A DNA stretch of 64,000 bases from Desulfobulbaceae bacterium (GCA_009773475.1 WSXV01000001.1:434001-498000); one strand, 5' to 3'; shown: positions 1 to 10,733, numbered from the stretch's first letter. Made by a program: numbers and translations. The notes: generated by a model not told the origin, from the sequence alone.

Positions 1-1380
1 GTAGCTGCCCATGCTTTTCTCAATCCGTTGGCGCATTGCCGCAAAGCCATAGCGCTTGGTGACAATCTCCCGTATCTGCGGCTCCACATGGGCCAGGACA
101 TCAAATTGCGGATCGAACTGCTCGGCGACTCCCTCGATGGTGGTCAGGGCCTTGACCAGAAAAAGCAGGTCGCTGGGACAGCGCACATGATAGCGCTGGA
201 GCATGGCAAAAAAATCCGACAGCAGCTTGGTGATATCCAGGTGCTGCAGGTCGGATTCTTGAAAGTGGGTGGTGAAAAGTTGCAGGTCGGAACGGAACTC
301 CCGCCCATCGGTGAGGGCCGGGTCAATATCGGTGAGCTCGATGGTTACCCGGCATAGTTTTTCAATATTGCCGGTGGTGACACCCGCCACCAGGTCGATC
401 AGGTGGTCGGTGGTTCTTTTGTCCAGTTGGCCGGTCATTCCGCAATCGATGAAACAGAGTTTGTCGCCGGTCAGCAGAAAAATATTTCCGGGATGCGGGT
501 CGGCATGGAAAAAACCAAAACGCAGGCACTGCTTGAAGATGGCGTCGGTGCTATTGGCCACAATGGCCCGGCGGGTCTCAGCGCTTAATTGCGACGGGGT
601 GAGGGTGGAGAGCAGGCGGCCGTGGATCTCTTCCAGGGTCAGGATATTTCTGGTGCTTGCCTCCCAATACACTTTGGGAAAGCAGATGTTGGGGTCATTC
701 TGAAAATAACGACGCAGCCGCTCCGTGGATTGCCCTTCGTGGATCAGGTTGACCTCTTTGAAGATCTCCCGGGAAAATTCCTTGGCAACGGCGACGGGGC
801 TGTAGCCAAGGTCGGAAAAGTACTGTTCAACGAACTGAGCCATGCCTTCCAGCAGCGCCATATCCTCTTCGATCAGCTGCCGGTTTCCCGGTCGCAGAAC
901 CTTGAGTACCACCTCGCTGCCATCGGTCAGTCTGGCTCGATGGACCTGGGCCATGGAAGCTGCGGCCAGTGCTACCGGTTCAATGGAGGAGAAGAGATGG
1001 CTGAGGCGACCTGGAAACTCGTCTTCCAGAACCTTCTGGATCTCGTCAAAGGAGACCTGCCGGCAGTTATCCTGAAGCTGTTTGAACTCTTCCGCCCAGT
1101 CCGGCGGAATAAGGTCCGGCCGAGTGGACAGAATCTGGCCCAGCTTGATAAAGGTGGGTCCCAGTTGTTCAAGAACCATCCGCAACCGCACCGGGCGGGC
1201 AAGGATGGCTGTTTCCTGTTCAGGGAGATCGGGCTTGTCGTCTTGCTTGTGGCCTGTGGTTCCAGTTGAGAGCCCCAGATCAACAAGCACTTCCCGGAAG
1301 CCGAATGTGGATAAAACCTTGAGGATTTCAGCCAGTCGGCGGGTGCTGCGCAGGGTCTGTCTGAGTTGCAGGACTTTCAT
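1..1380 (-). CDS. ABC1/UbiB-family protein kinase-like protein (partial, runs off window start)
   Basis: Reverse-strand reading from ATG at 1380 gives MKVLQLRQTLRSTRRLAEILKVL...LGPTFIKLGQILSTRPDLIP...FFHADPHPGNIFLL...FIDCGMTGQL, typical ABC1/UbiB motifs. Absent from the ORF track because it is truncated at the window edge. Confidence 0.93.
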   Translation of the reverse strand, partial: MKVLQLRQTLRSTRRLAEILKVLSTFGFREVLVDLGLSTGTTGHKQDDKPDLPEQETAILARPVRLRMVLEQLGPTFIKLGQILSTRPDLIPPDWAEEFKQLQDNCRQVSFDEIQKVLEDEFPGRLSHLFSSIEPVALAAASMAQVHRARLTDGSEVVLKVLRPGNRQLIEEDMALLEGMAQFVEQYFSDLGYSPVAVAKEFSREIFKEVNLIHEGQSTERLRRYFQNDPNICFPKVYWEASTRNILTLEEIHGRLLSTLTPSQLSAETRRAIVANSTDAIFKQCLRFGFFHADPHPGNIFLLTGDKLCFIDCGMTGQLDKRTTDHLIDLVAGVTTGNIEKLCRVTIELTDIDPALTDGREFRSDLQLFTTHFQESDLQHLDITKLLSDFFAMLQRYHVRCPSDLLFLVKALTTIEGVAEQFDPQFDVLAHVEPQIREIVTKRYGFAAMRQRIEKSMGSY

Positions 1381-1406
1381 CGGGATTTTTGCAGAAACTG
1401 CTGTTG

Positions 1407-2300
1407 TCAGGCGTTGAAGAGACTGAAAACGGATTCGTCTTCGAGGCTGGCTCGCAGCTCACTCAGCCAGATATCGATATCTTCGGCCTGCCAGTTGAGG
1501 TCGTAATGGACCCAGAGTTGCGTGATTGCCGGGGTAAAATCATGGATCATCTCCAGAAGTTCCTTGCCATCAAGACTCTCTCCGGTTTGCAGAATATGGC
1601 TGAGGATATCGGCCATCTGGATGATCAGCGGGAAGGTCGCCCCTTCGGGAGCATGATCGGGACAATGGTGATAGCCGGCCGAAAAACAGAACTGGTCGGG
1701 GAACAGCCAGCGGTTCAGGAGGCGCATGCCGGCTGTATCATGGCTGATGCCGAAGGTTTCCTCTTCTTCAGGGAAGAAAGAATAGCGCAATTTTTCAGCG
1801 AGTTCGAATACCTGGTTGTAGCTGTTGGGCAGGGCGCTGAGCATGATCAGCTTGCCGATATCATGAATGAGCCCGGCAATATAAAGCTGGCTTGGTGGGT
1901 GCCTGTTTTGCCGATTGTGGGAGGCAATAATTCTGGCTGCCAGTCCACAGGTCAGGGAGTGCTGCCAAAGGGCGTCGATGTTTTTTTTGTTGGTGTTTCT
2001 GAATTTCTGAAAGGAGTTGAACATCGCCTGGGTCAGGACAATATTGCGGATCTCCTGGAATCCGAGGACAACGATGGCCTCCTGGATGGAGCAAACCGAG
2101 CGCGGCCTGCCAAAGAACGCGGAGTTGGCTGTCTTGAGAATGGATGCACACATCGCAAGATCCGGCAGGATGGCCTGCATCAGTTCATTGGCGGAACTTT
2201 CCGGGTTGCCGGTAATCTCCATAACCCGGTTGACCGTGGCCGGAAGAGGTGGGAAAGAATCGATCTGTTTGAGAATGGTTGTGGTATTAGCTGAGCTCAT
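1407..2300 (-). CDS. HDOD domain-containing protein
   Basis: 297 aa; FPPLPATVNRVMEI...LPDLAMCASILKTANSAFFG...IQEAIVVLGFQEIRNIVL is HDOD-like; LIHDIGKLI motif. Confidence 0.9.
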   Translation of the reverse strand: MSSANTTTILKQIDSFPPLPATVNRVMEITGNPESSANELMQAILPDLAMCASILKTANSAFFGRPRSVCSIQEAIVVLGFQEIRNIVLTQAMFNSFQKFRNTNKKNIDALWQHSLTCGLAARIIASHNRQNRHPPSQLYIAGLIHDIGKLIMLSALPNSYNQVFELAEKLRYSFFPEEEETFGISHDTAGMRLLNRWLFPDQFCFSAGYHHCPDHAPEGATFPLIIQMADILSHILQTGESLDGKELLEMIHDFTPAITQLWVHYDLNWQAEDIDIWLSELRASLEDESVFSLFNA

Positions 2301-2303
2301 ACT

Positions 2304-4025
2304 CTAGGTATCGGAATTCGTTTGAGGGAGAGAGGGCTTTGGCTGCGAAGCGCAGCCTGTGATCTGCTGGGTGATCTGCAATTTGGTCTGGGCGAGGAGC
2401 TTTTCATCAAGGGGGATGAGCTGCTGCTCATGCATGATGTCAAGGGACAGTAAGACAAGTGATGGGTCCCATTGCGTTCCAGCCCCTTTGCGGAGCTCCT
2501 CGATGATCGCGTGCGGGGTGAGGCGCTTGCGGTGCGGCCGGTCGGCATTCATTGCGGCCAGGGAATCGGCCAGGCTGAAGATCCTTGAGGCCAGAGGAAT
2601 CTCATCGCCTGCCAAACCTTCCGGGTAGCCGCTGCCGTCATAGTGCTCTCCCTGGCAGAGCAGCATGGTGCGCTCATTGGCGAAATAGTCAAAGTGCTGG
2701 GTGAGCTCCGCCAGTTTGTAGGGGAGATCCTGGAGCAGCTTGCGTTCTTCGCGACTGAACGTTTCTTTCTTGGTGAGGAGTTCCCGATAGAGCAGTGAAC
2801 GGAAGCAGTTGTAAAGAATCAGAGCATTGGTAAAGGTGTCAAGAATGGTATTGGGCAGGCCCAAGCGCCCACAGAGCAGGTGGATATATTGGGCGGCCAG
2901 ATGGACATGGTCATTCTGGGGGGTGCCGGTGACATTCTGGGTGAGGATCTGGATCGAGGCGATGGAGCTGTCTTTGGTCTTTTCCAGGATACGGAGCAAC
3001 GTCTCCTGGAGCAGGGAGATGGAATCAATCTTGCCGCTTTGCCCGGAATGATCGAGGTCATACACAACGATACGGTTTCGTCCCTGGGATTTGGCCTGAT
3101 ACATGGCCTTGTCCGCCATGGTGAGAAACTCATCCACATCTTTAGGGCAATTGTCAAGCAGGGTGACGATGGCGATGGAGACGGTCACGGTGCGACTGTG
3201 ATTGCCACTGGTAAAGGGATGCTCGGAGCAGGCCAGGCGGATTTTCTCTGCCTGTTCCTTTGCCGCCGCCTTATTCATTCCAGGAAGCAGGACAATAAAA
3301 TCAGCCCCTCCGAAACGAAAGCAGAGATCTTCATCGCGGCTGTTCTGGGTGAGTCGTGCCGCAAACTGGTTGAGGATGGAGTCCCCAAAGTGCTGTCCGG
3401 CGACTCTGTTGGTTTCATTGAAATAATCAATATCAACCAGGAGCATGGAGAGATCGGTGTTCTCCTCCCTGGCCTCTCTTAGCTTTTCCTCCAGGGTGAG
3501 CCCGAGTTGTCTGCGGTTAAAAAGACCGGTCAGGCCATCCCGCACGGACAGCATATTCAGGTAATGGCTTTGTTGAGCCAGGGACTGCTGCCATTGATGA
3601 TTTTTGCTCTGTTGTTCCTGCAGGAGGGATTGACAGGAGAATAGCTTCTGTTGCAGGTGGTGAATGTGGAGCAGGGGCTGGATTTTACCGGTCAGGAGAG
3701 CGGCCGTCAGGGGGTGGGCAATGGAATCAATAAACCCTCCCGGTACTCCGGTATGCAAGAGTTCCGGGCTCTGTTCGGAGGGGACAATGACCAGCAGCGT
3801 GGTCGCAGTCGAAAGGGAGAGGGCCTGCAATTGTTCGTCCAATTCCCGGGCTGTCGTCGCGATGGACTGATCCAGAATAAGAAGGGCAAACTCATACTTC
3901 TTGACAAGAAGAACCAGCTCTGCAGCATCGGCGGCCTCGACGATCTGGGCCTTCAGCGTCGGGGCGGCAGCAGTTATTGCGGAAGTAGCAAACGAGTCCA
4001 GTCCGACCAGCAGGATTTTGTCCAT
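2304..4025 (-). CDS. Receiver-like/GGDEF-type diguanylate cyclase with C-terminal HD-GYP-like region
   Basis: 573 aa; RDGLTGLFNRRQL and a FRFGGADFIVLLPG active-site region (degenerate GGADF), followed by an HD-GYP-like GEHYDGSGYPEGLAGDEIPLASRIFSLADSLAAM. Confidence 0.88.
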   Translation of the reverse strand: MDKILLVGLDSFATSAITAAAPTLKAQIVEAADAAELVLLVKKYEFALLILDQSIATTARELDEQLQALSLSTATTLLVIVPSEQSPELLHTGVPGGFIDSIAHPLTAALLTGKIQPLLHIHHLQQKLFSCQSLLQEQQSKNHQWQQSLAQQSHYLNMLSVRDGLTGLFNRRQLGLTLEEKLREAREENTDLSMLLVDIDYFNETNRVAGQHFGDSILNQFAARLTQNSRDEDLCFRFGGADFIVLLPGMNKAAAKEQAEKIRLACSEHPFTSGNHSRTVTVSIAIVTLLDNCPKDVDEFLTMADKAMYQAKSQGRNRIVVYDLDHSGQSGKIDSISLLQETLLRILEKTKDSSIASIQILTQNVTGTPQNDHVHLAAQYIHLLCGRLGLPNTILDTFTNALILYNCFRSLLYRELLTKKETFSREERKLLQDLPYKLAELTQHFDYFANERTMLLCQGEHYDGSGYPEGLAGDEIPLASRIFSLADSLAAMNADRPHRKRLTPHAIIEELRKGAGTQWDPSLVLLSLDIMHEQQLIPLDEKLLAQTKLQITQQITGCASQPKPSLPQTNSDT

Positions 4026-4089
4026 TATGGAGCCCCTTGTATCTCAGGGTTCTTTCTGGCGCCCCTGGCTGCTTTGACGAGGGAGATAA

Positions 4090-4953
4090 TCATAATTTCC
4101 TGACATCGAGTTCGGGTTGTCTTGCAAAGGCGGTGTTCACAAGTTCCTTTAACTCCTTGCGGATCTCTTTGGCCGGTGGCATCAGGGGGAGGATCGGCAG
4201 CAGTTTTTCGATGGGTTGTGGTGGCTGAAGCCGCATTTTTTCTTCCATGCTGATGGCGCTCACCGTGTCAATGGAACCCGCCATGGGGCCGGAACTGCCG
4301 CTCGTTGCTCCGTCCATGCCACGCAAAAACAACATGATGCCGCTGATGTCATTCTTCTGGTAAAAAAGGTTGATCTCTTCCTCGATGGTCTCTTGATCCA
4401 TGGCCAGATCCATGACACGTTGCCGGTAATCGATGACATCTTTTTCCAGCATCTCATAGAGTTCAAAAAACATATTGGAGAAGCGCATCTTCCGGGTAAA
4501 GCCATGGACGCGAATATCTGCCAGCATCTGTTTTCTGATGGTCGCGGACTTGTTGATGTACTGGTCATAAAAAATAATCTCGCCCAGGCCGGTGAGCATG
4601 AAGAAATCTCGAATCAGATCATCGTTCTGCAACAGAACATAGATGCGGATCAGGTCGAAGCCAATTCTTTCTTCCAACTCCAGGGCAGAGGCAATGACAT
4701 TTTTTTGATAGGCATTGGTATCTTCTTCAATGATCTTACGGAACCCGAAATAGCGATCCGCAAGTTCTTTTTTGACCTCAAAGGCCAGGGTTGTGTTCAG
4801 GTCGAGCATGGGGATTCCCTTGGGTACAGAAGCCGTTTCTCCGGCAGTGGGCGCAATTTCCTTCGAAGATTTTTTATTATAGCCGAGGCGCTTCTCGGAT
4901 GCAATGTTTGACAGGGGATGAGGGCTGGAACAGGATCCGAGGGGAGGTCTCAT
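4090..4953 (-). CDS. Conserved hypothetical protein (helical); start may be at 4809 (MLDLNTTLAFEVKKEL)
   Basis: 287 aa ORF with coding-like composition; no family recognised; start ambiguous. Confidence 0.65.
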   Translation of the reverse strand: MRPPLGSCSSPHPLSNIASEKRLGYNKKSSKEIAPTAGETASVPKGIPMLDLNTTLAFEVKKELADRYFGFRKIIEEDTNAYQKNVIASALELEERIGFDLIRIYVLLQNDDLIRDFFMLTGLGEIIFYDQYINKSATIRKQMLADIRVHGFTRKMRFSNMFFELYEMLEKDVIDYRQRVMDLAMDQETIEEEINLFYQKNDISGIMLFLRGMDGATSGSSGPMAGSIDTVSAISMEEKMRLQPPQPIEKLLPILPLMPPAKEIRKELKELVNTAFARQPELDVRKL

Positions 4954-5007
4954 CTGTGAAGAGCGAGGAGTCTCTGGCTTGCAACAGTCAAAGAAAGCAG
5001 AAGGTTG

Positions 5008-5886
5008 TTACATCCTCAGGCTGCTTCGGGCTCCTGCCACCAGGAATGTGGGCTCAATCTGGCTCCGGTCGAGGACCGTGAGGGGGTCGACGGGGGAATT
5101 CTGACGAAAGATTTCCAGATGGAGATGGGGGCCTGTGGTCATTCCGCTCTGGCCGACCGCCCCGAGGACCTGATCCTGGCTGATCTGATCTCCCTTGCTG
5201 ACAGAGAGAGAGGAGAGATGGGCGTATCGGGAGGTGAGGCCATCGGCATGGGCCACTTCCACCATCAGGCCATAGCCGCCATTGTTTCCTGCAAACGTTA
5301 CGACCCCGGAAGAGAGGGGCTTGACCGGAGTCCCGGTGGGCTGGCTGATATCAATGCCGTCATGGTGCAGTGTCTCGCCTAGGACCGGATGGGTTCGCAT
5401 GCCGAACAGCGAGGTGATTTTTCCCGTTAGCGGGGATTGCAATCCAGTCTCCGTCGGCAGGGCTGATACCTGTTGGGTGACGGTTTCAGACATTGAGGCA
5501 GGATTTGTCGCTGGGGTGGAGTTGGCGGAGCCGAGTTTGCCGAGATCAATCTGCTGGCCGGGAAGAATGGTGTCTGGATTGGCCATGTGGTTGTGGACGG
5601 CGATCTGATTCACCATGGCATACAGTTCTGATCTTGACTGGCTGATGCCGAGTTTTTTCGATTCAGAGGCCACGATCTCGGAGAGGGTGTCGCCCTGGAG
5701 GACGGCATAGGTGTTCTCTGAAGGGGTGGTCTGGGTAGTTTTTGTACTTGTATTGCTCCGTAATTCTGTGGCTTTTGTCAGTGCTTCCTGAAACTTCTTG
5801 GAGGTCTGCTGTGCGGTAGCCGGCGTTTTGACTGTTTGCCGGTTGGTGAATGGAAGGACGTTTTTTGGAGCAAGAAGAGAACTCAT
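5008..5886 (-). CDS. LysM + M23 family peptidase (murein hydrolase-like)
   Basis: 292 aa; LysM-like YAVLQGDTLSEIVASESKKLG..., M23 core SLFGMRTHPVLGETLHHDGIDISQPTGTPVKPLSSGVV...GPHLHLEIF. Confidence 0.9.
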   Translation of the reverse strand: MSSLLAPKNVLPFTNRQTVKTPATAQQTSKKFQEALTKATELRSNTSTKTTQTTPSENTYAVLQGDTLSEIVASESKKLGISQSRSELYAMVNQIAVHNHMANPDTILPGQQIDLGKLGSANSTPATNPASMSETVTQQVSALPTETGLQSPLTGKITSLFGMRTHPVLGETLHHDGIDISQPTGTPVKPLSSGVVTFAGNNGGYGLMVEVAHADGLTSRYAHLSSLSVSKGDQISQDQVLGAVGQSGMTTGPHLHLEIFRQNSPVDPLTVLDRSQIEPTFLVAGARSSLRM

Positions 5887-6273
5887 AGCATATGCCTCCT
5901 GATTCGCTGGAGAAAGAACGTTTAGCGGTGCTTCATGTACTCATAGTAACAGATAGAGAAGATAAGTTAGAATAAAAAGTTAGTCTCAATTCTATAATAA
6001 TCGGTCAGATTGAGCCAATCTTTATCTGTAAATGGTGCTGCATGCCGAATCCGTCTTGTCGCCCAGGGCTCTGGCCGTATTTTTGTCTTGAGGGAATAAT
6101 CCCGCTATGTCTGTCTCTGTCGTTGAATATTCTTGGTGTTTCCAGTAAGTTCAGGGTCAATTTAGGAGCTTGGGCCTGCTATGACCGAGGGCAGTCTTTA
6201 TCAGTTTTTTTTGAAAATTTGTCTTTGTATATTCTGGGCAGAATATCTGCCGTTTTATTGGAAAGGAAGCGTT

Positions 6274-7464
6274 ATGGGTCTTTGCCGTCATTGTTGCTGG
6301 TTGTCTGTTCTCTGTCTTCTGGGCCTGACCTTTTCCGCCTGTTCGCCTGGGAAGGAAGAAAAAAAACGGGCCACGCCGAAGGCCCTGGTGGTGACGGCGG
6401 CGGCCCGCCTGCAGGATGTGCCCATTGAGCTCAAGACCTTTGGTACCATGGAGGCCTCGGAGAGTGTGACCATCAAGCCGATGATCAGTGGTGAGCTGGT
6501 GGCGGTGGGCTTTGTGGAAGGCCAGGATGTGAACAAAGGGGCGCTGCTCTTCACCATCGATTCCCGCCCCTATCAGGCGGCGTTGAATAAGGCCCTGGCC
6601 AGTGAGGCTCGCAATCGGGTGATCAAGGACAATGCCCGGCAGGATTTTGAGCGGTACCAGCAGCTTGCCCTGACTGGCCTGGTCAGTCAGGAACAGGCGC
6701 AGGGGTATCGGACTAGGGCGGAGGCATCAGCTGCCGATTTTGCCGCGGATCAGGCGGCGGTGGACAATGCCCGAGCCCAGCTTTCCTACTGTACCATCAA
6801 GGCCCCCATCGGCGGACGCCTGGGGAGCTTGGCTGCGGATCGGGGCAATGTGGTCAAAGCCAATGAGACAGATCTTGTCACGATTAACCGGCTGACGCCC
6901 ATTCGTGCCTCCTTTACCATCCCCGAGCAGAGCCTTTCTTTTGTGCAGCAACGACTGGCCGCAGGCGAGATGACGGTGGTGGCGGAAGTGCCCGGTCCAG
7001 CCGGGTTTACGGAACAGGGAGTGGTTTCCTTTGTGGATAATGCGGTGGATTCCGCCACCGGCAGTATCCGGCTGAAGGGGCAGTTCGCCAATGAGCAGAA
7101 GCGTTTGTGGCCGGGCCAGTTTGTCACCCTGTCGCTGCTGCTGGAGGTGAAGAAGCAGGCCGTGGTGGTTCCTGCTCAGGCGGTGCAAACCGGGCAGAAG
7201 GGGCAGTTTGTCTTTGTCGTTTCGTCTGACAGCAACGCCGAGGTCAGGGCTGTTGTGCCGGGCCCGTCGCACGGTGAGATCATGGTGATTGAGCAGGGCC
7301 TGCAAGCAGGAGAAGCGGTGGTCATTGATGGCCACATGCGGGTGATTCCCGGGGGGAAGGTCGAGATCAAGGCAGAAAAGAAAGTGGATCAGGGCGGAAA
7401 GGGCAAGACGCCGGAATCTGCCCCATCTCCTGCTGCCGCCCCTCAAGCGGTGCCTGGAAAATGA
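6274..7464 (+). CDS. RND efflux periplasmic adaptor (membrane fusion) lipoprotein
   Basis: ORF 6181-7464; ATG at 6274 preceded by AAAGGAAGC; lipobox-like LTFSAC; adaptor motifs (IKPMISGELVAVGFVEGQDV, IKAPIGGRLG). Confidence 0.9.
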   Translation: MGLCRHCCWLSVLCLLGLTFSACSPGKEEKKRATPKALVVTAAARLQDVPIELKTFGTMEASESVTIKPMISGELVAVGFVEGQDVNKGALLFTIDSRPYQAALNKALASEARNRVIKDNARQDFERYQQLALTGLVSQEQAQGYRTRAEASAADFAADQAAVDNARAQLSYCTIKAPIGGRLGSLAADRGNVVKANETDLVTINRLTPIRASFTIPEQSLSFVQQRLAAGEMTVVAEVPGPAGFTEQGVVSFVDNAVDSATGSIRLKGQFANEQKRLWPGQFVTLSLLLEVKKQAVVVPAQAVQTGQKGQFVFVVSSDSNAEVRAVVPGPSHGEIMVIEQGLQAGEAVVIDGHMRVIPGGKVEIKAEKKVDQGGKGKTPESAPSPAAAPQAVPGK

Positions 7465-10400
7465 ACGTCTCCGAACTGTTTATCCGGCGGCCGGTGATGA
7501 CCAGTCTGGTCATGCTGGCGGTGGTGGTCTTCGGCATTTTCTCCTATCGTCTACTGCCGGTCAATGACCTGCCGAGCATTGATTATCCCACAATTCAGGT
7601 GTCTTCCACCCTGCCGGGGGCCAGCCCCGAGACCATGGCCTCGGCGGTGGCCACGCCGCTGGAGAAGCAGTTTTCCACCATTGCCGGCCTTGATACCATG
7701 AGTTCCATTAACGGGCAGGGACTCTCCAGCATTGTGCTCAAGTTTGCGTTGGAAAAGGATATTGATGCGGCTGCCCAGGATGTTCAGGCCGCCATATCCA
7801 AGGCGGCCCGCCAGTTGCCGGAGGACATGCCGAGTCCGCCCTCCTACAAGAAGGTCAATCCGGCTGATTCGCCGGTGCTCTATCTGGTCCTCCGGTCGCA
7901 GACCAAACCCCTGTCCGAGGTCAACGAACTGGCCGAGACCCTGATCTCGCCGCGCATCTCCATGATCAATGGGGTGGCCCAGGTCTCGGTTTTTGGTTTG
8001 CAGAAATATGCGGTGCGGGTGCAGGTTAACCCCCAGGCCCTCAACAGTCGCGGCATTGGTCTGGAAGAGGTGGCGGCGGCCATTGCCAAATGGAATGTCA
8101 ATCTGCCCACCGGCGGACTGCAGGGGGACAAACAGAGCTTTACCCTGCTTGCCAGCGGTCAGCTTTTTAATGCTGAGGCATACCGGTCGATGGTGGTGGC
8201 CTGGCGCGGTAACGCTCCGGTGCGGCTATCCGAGGTGGCCACCATCTCCGATAGCGTCGAAAACGACAAGATTGCCGCCTGGTACAACACCAAGGGCACC
8301 TCTACCCGGGCCATTGTTCTGGCCATCGAGCGCCAGCCCGGCACCAACACCATCGAGGTGGTGGACCGGATCCGCGCCCAGATTCCCGCCTTCCGCGCCC
8401 AGTTGCCGGGGGCGGTGGAACTGGCAATCCTTTTTGACCGTTCCGAAACCATTCGGGAATCGGTGGCCGACGTCAAATTTACCCTGCTGCTGACCATTGC
8501 CCTGGTGGTTCTGGTCATCTTTCTCTTTTTGCGTAAGCTTTCCGCCACCATCATCCCCAGTCTTGCCCTGCCCATTTCAATCATCGGCACCTTTGCCGCC
8601 ATGTATTCGTTTGGGTTTTCGGTCAATAATATCACCCTTATGGCCCTCACCCTGGCGGTGGGGTTTGTCGTTGATGACGCCATTGTCATGCTCGAGAATA
8701 TCGTCCGCCACATGGAGCAGGGGGAAGATCCGCATACGGCCTCCCTGCGCGGGGCGCGGGAGATCGGTTTTACTATTCTCTCCATGACCATCTCGCTGGT
8801 GGCCGTCTTTATCCCGGTGCTGTTCATGGGCGGGATGCTGGGACGGTTGCTCCATGAATTTGCGGTGACCATCAGTGTGGCCATTCTGATTTCAGGGGTG
8901 GTGTCGCTGACCCTGACCCCCATGCTGTGCAGCCGTTTTCTCCGTTCGCCGAAACAAGAGCAGCATGGCGCCTTGTATAATTTCATGGAGCGTTTTTTTG
9001 ACGGCTGGCTGCGTCTCTATGAAAGGTCGCTTTCGGCAGTGCTCAGATATCGCCGGGCAACCCTCCTTTTTACCGTGGCAACCACCTTTGTCGCGGTCTG
9101 GCTCTTTACCCGGATGCCCATGGGGCTCCTGCCGCCTGACGATATTGGCGCCCTGCGTGGCATATCCGAGGGTGCCCAGGGCGCCTCGTTTGAAGAGATG
9201 AAGCGGAATCAGTTGAAGCTGGTGGATATCGTCCTGCAGGAGCCCAATGTTGAGGCCTTTATGGCCTCGGTGGGGGCCAGTGGCGGAACCCGGGTCGGTT
9301 CCAACACCGGCTTCATGTTCATTAAACTGAAACCGCGCCACGAACGGGAGCTCAGTGCCGACCAGATCATTCAGAAACTCCGGCCCAAGGTTATGAGTGT
9401 ACCGGGAATCAATTTGTTTCTGCAGAACCCGCCGCCCATCCAGCTCGATACCACCTCGTCCAAGGCCCAGTACCAGTTTGTCCTGCAAAGTCCTGACACC
9501 GAAGAGTTGTACCGCCAGGCCACCGCCTTTGAGACGCAGATTCGCCATCTGCCCATGCTCCAGGATGTGACCAGCGATCTGCAGATCAAAAACCCGGAGC
9601 TGACCCTGGAAATCGACCGTGACCGGGCGGCAAGCCTCGGGGTCACCGCCCAGCAGATTGAGGACACCCTCTACCTGGCCTATGGTTCCAGGCAGGTCTC
9701 CACCATCTATTCGCCCACCAATCAGTACAAGGTGGTCATGGAGCTTGATCCCCAGTATCAGAAGGATCCGGCGGTGCTTGCGGCGCTTTTTGTGCGCTCG
9801 GATACTGGCCGGATGGTGCCGCTTGCTTCCCTGGGCAAGATGAAACAGGGGCTTGGGCCGCTGACGGTCAACCATCTGGGCCAGATCACGTCCGTGACCC
9901 TTTCCTTCAATCTCAAGCCGGGCATCCCCTTGGGTGAAGCGGTTTCTGCCATCGAAGAGGAGGCGCGGGGGCTGCCGGATGAAATCTCCACCAGTTTTCA
10001 GGGCACGGCCCAAGCCTATCAGCAGTCCACCAAGGGACTGGCGCTGCTGCTGGTGCTGACTATTCTGGTGATCTACATCATCCTTGGCATCCTTTATGAA
10101 AGCTATATCCACCCCCTGACCATTCTCTCAGGCCTGCCTTCCGCCGCCATCGGGGCCCTCTTGACCCTGCTTGTCTTCGGCAAGGAGCTGAACCTCTACT
10201 CCTTTGTCGGCATCATCATGTTGGTGGGCATTGTTAAGAAAAACGCCATTATGATGATCGACTTTGCCCTTGAGGTGCAGCGTAAGGAGGGTAAAGCTCC
10301 GCTGGAGGCCATCTTCCAGGGCTGTCTGGTGCGTTTCCGGCCAATCATGATGACCACCTTTGCGGCGCTCATGGGAACTCTACCCATTGCCCTTGGCATC

Positions 10401-10577
10401 GGTGCCGGGGCGGAGGCCCGCCGTCCCCTGGGATTGGCGGTGGTGGGTGGCCTGCTGTTGTCACAGCTTCTGACCCTCTACATTACCCCGGTGATTTATT
10501 ATTATTTGGATCGAGTCCAGTCCTGGGGCATTGAACGGTTTTCTGGGTTGTTCACGACAGGAGGCAAAAGGGGCTGA
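7461..10577 (+). CDS. RND efflux transporter permease (AcrB/MdtB-like)
   Basis: 1038 aa; MNVSELFIRRPVMTSLVMLAVVVFGIFSYRLLPVNDLPSIDYPTIQV; overlaps the adaptor stop by 4 nt. Confidence 0.96.
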   Translation: MNVSELFIRRPVMTSLVMLAVVVFGIFSYRLLPVNDLPSIDYPTIQVSSTLPGASPETMASAVATPLEKQFSTIAGLDTMSSINGQGLSSIVLKFALEKDIDAAAQDVQAAISKAARQLPEDMPSPPSYKKVNPADSPVLYLVLRSQTKPLSEVNELAETLISPRISMINGVAQVSVFGLQKYAVRVQVNPQALNSRGIGLEEVAAAIAKWNVNLPTGGLQGDKQSFTLLASGQLFNAEAYRSMVVAWRGNAPVRLSEVATISDSVENDKIAAWYNTKGTSTRAIVLAIERQPGTNTIEVVDRIRAQIPAFRAQLPGAVELAILFDRSETIRESVADVKFTLLLTIALVVLVIFLFLRKLSATIIPSLALPISIIGTFAAMYSFGFSVNNITLMALTLAVGFVVDDAIVMLENIVRHMEQGEDPHTASLRGAREIGFTILSMTISLVAVFIPVLFMGGMLGRLLHEFAVTISVAILISGVVSLTLTPMLCSRFLRSPKQEQHGALYNFMERFFDGWLRLYERSLSAVLRYRRATLLFTVATTFVAVWLFTRMPMGLLPPDDIGALRGISEGAQGASFEEMKRNQLKLVDIVLQEPNVEAFMASVGASGGTRVGSNTGFMFIKLKPRHERELSADQIIQKLRPKVMSVPGINLFLQNPPPIQLDTTSSKAQYQFVLQSPDTEELYRQATAFETQIRHLPMLQDVTSDLQIKNPELTLEIDRDRAASLGVTAQQIEDTLYLAYGSRQVSTIYSPTNQYKVVMELDPQYQKDPAVLAALFVRSDTGRMVPLASLGKMKQGLGPLTVNHLGQITSVTLSFNLKPGIPLGEAVSAIEEEARGLPDEISTSFQGTAQAYQQSTKGLALLLVLTILVIYIILGILYESYIHPLTILSGLPSAAIGALLTLLVFGKELNLYSFVGIIMLVGIVKKNAIMMIDFALEVQRKEGKAPLEAIFQGCLVRFRPIMMTTFAALMGTLPIALGIGAGAEARRPLGLAVVGGLLLSQLLTLYITPVIYYYLDRVQSWGIERFSGLFTTGGKRG

Positions 10578-10733
10578 GCAGTCTGCCCTTTGTCGCTGCT
10601 ACCCCCTTGGAATTGCGTTCTAATTGCCAAGAGGGAAAAAGTGCGGTAGGCTGAAAAGAAATCTGTGGGCAGAGTTGTGGGTGGCATCACCGGACGCGAA
10701 TTTTTCAAGATACCAAAAACAAATAGTATAATG

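Noticed and set aside
1389-2294. 301-aa plus-strand ORF
   Set aside because: Antisense to the HDOD gene; the minus-strand frame has clear domain motifs.
8892-10112. 406-aa minus-strand ORF
   Set aside because: Antisense to the RND permease; His/Gly/Arg-rich shadow translation from high GC3, no family signal.
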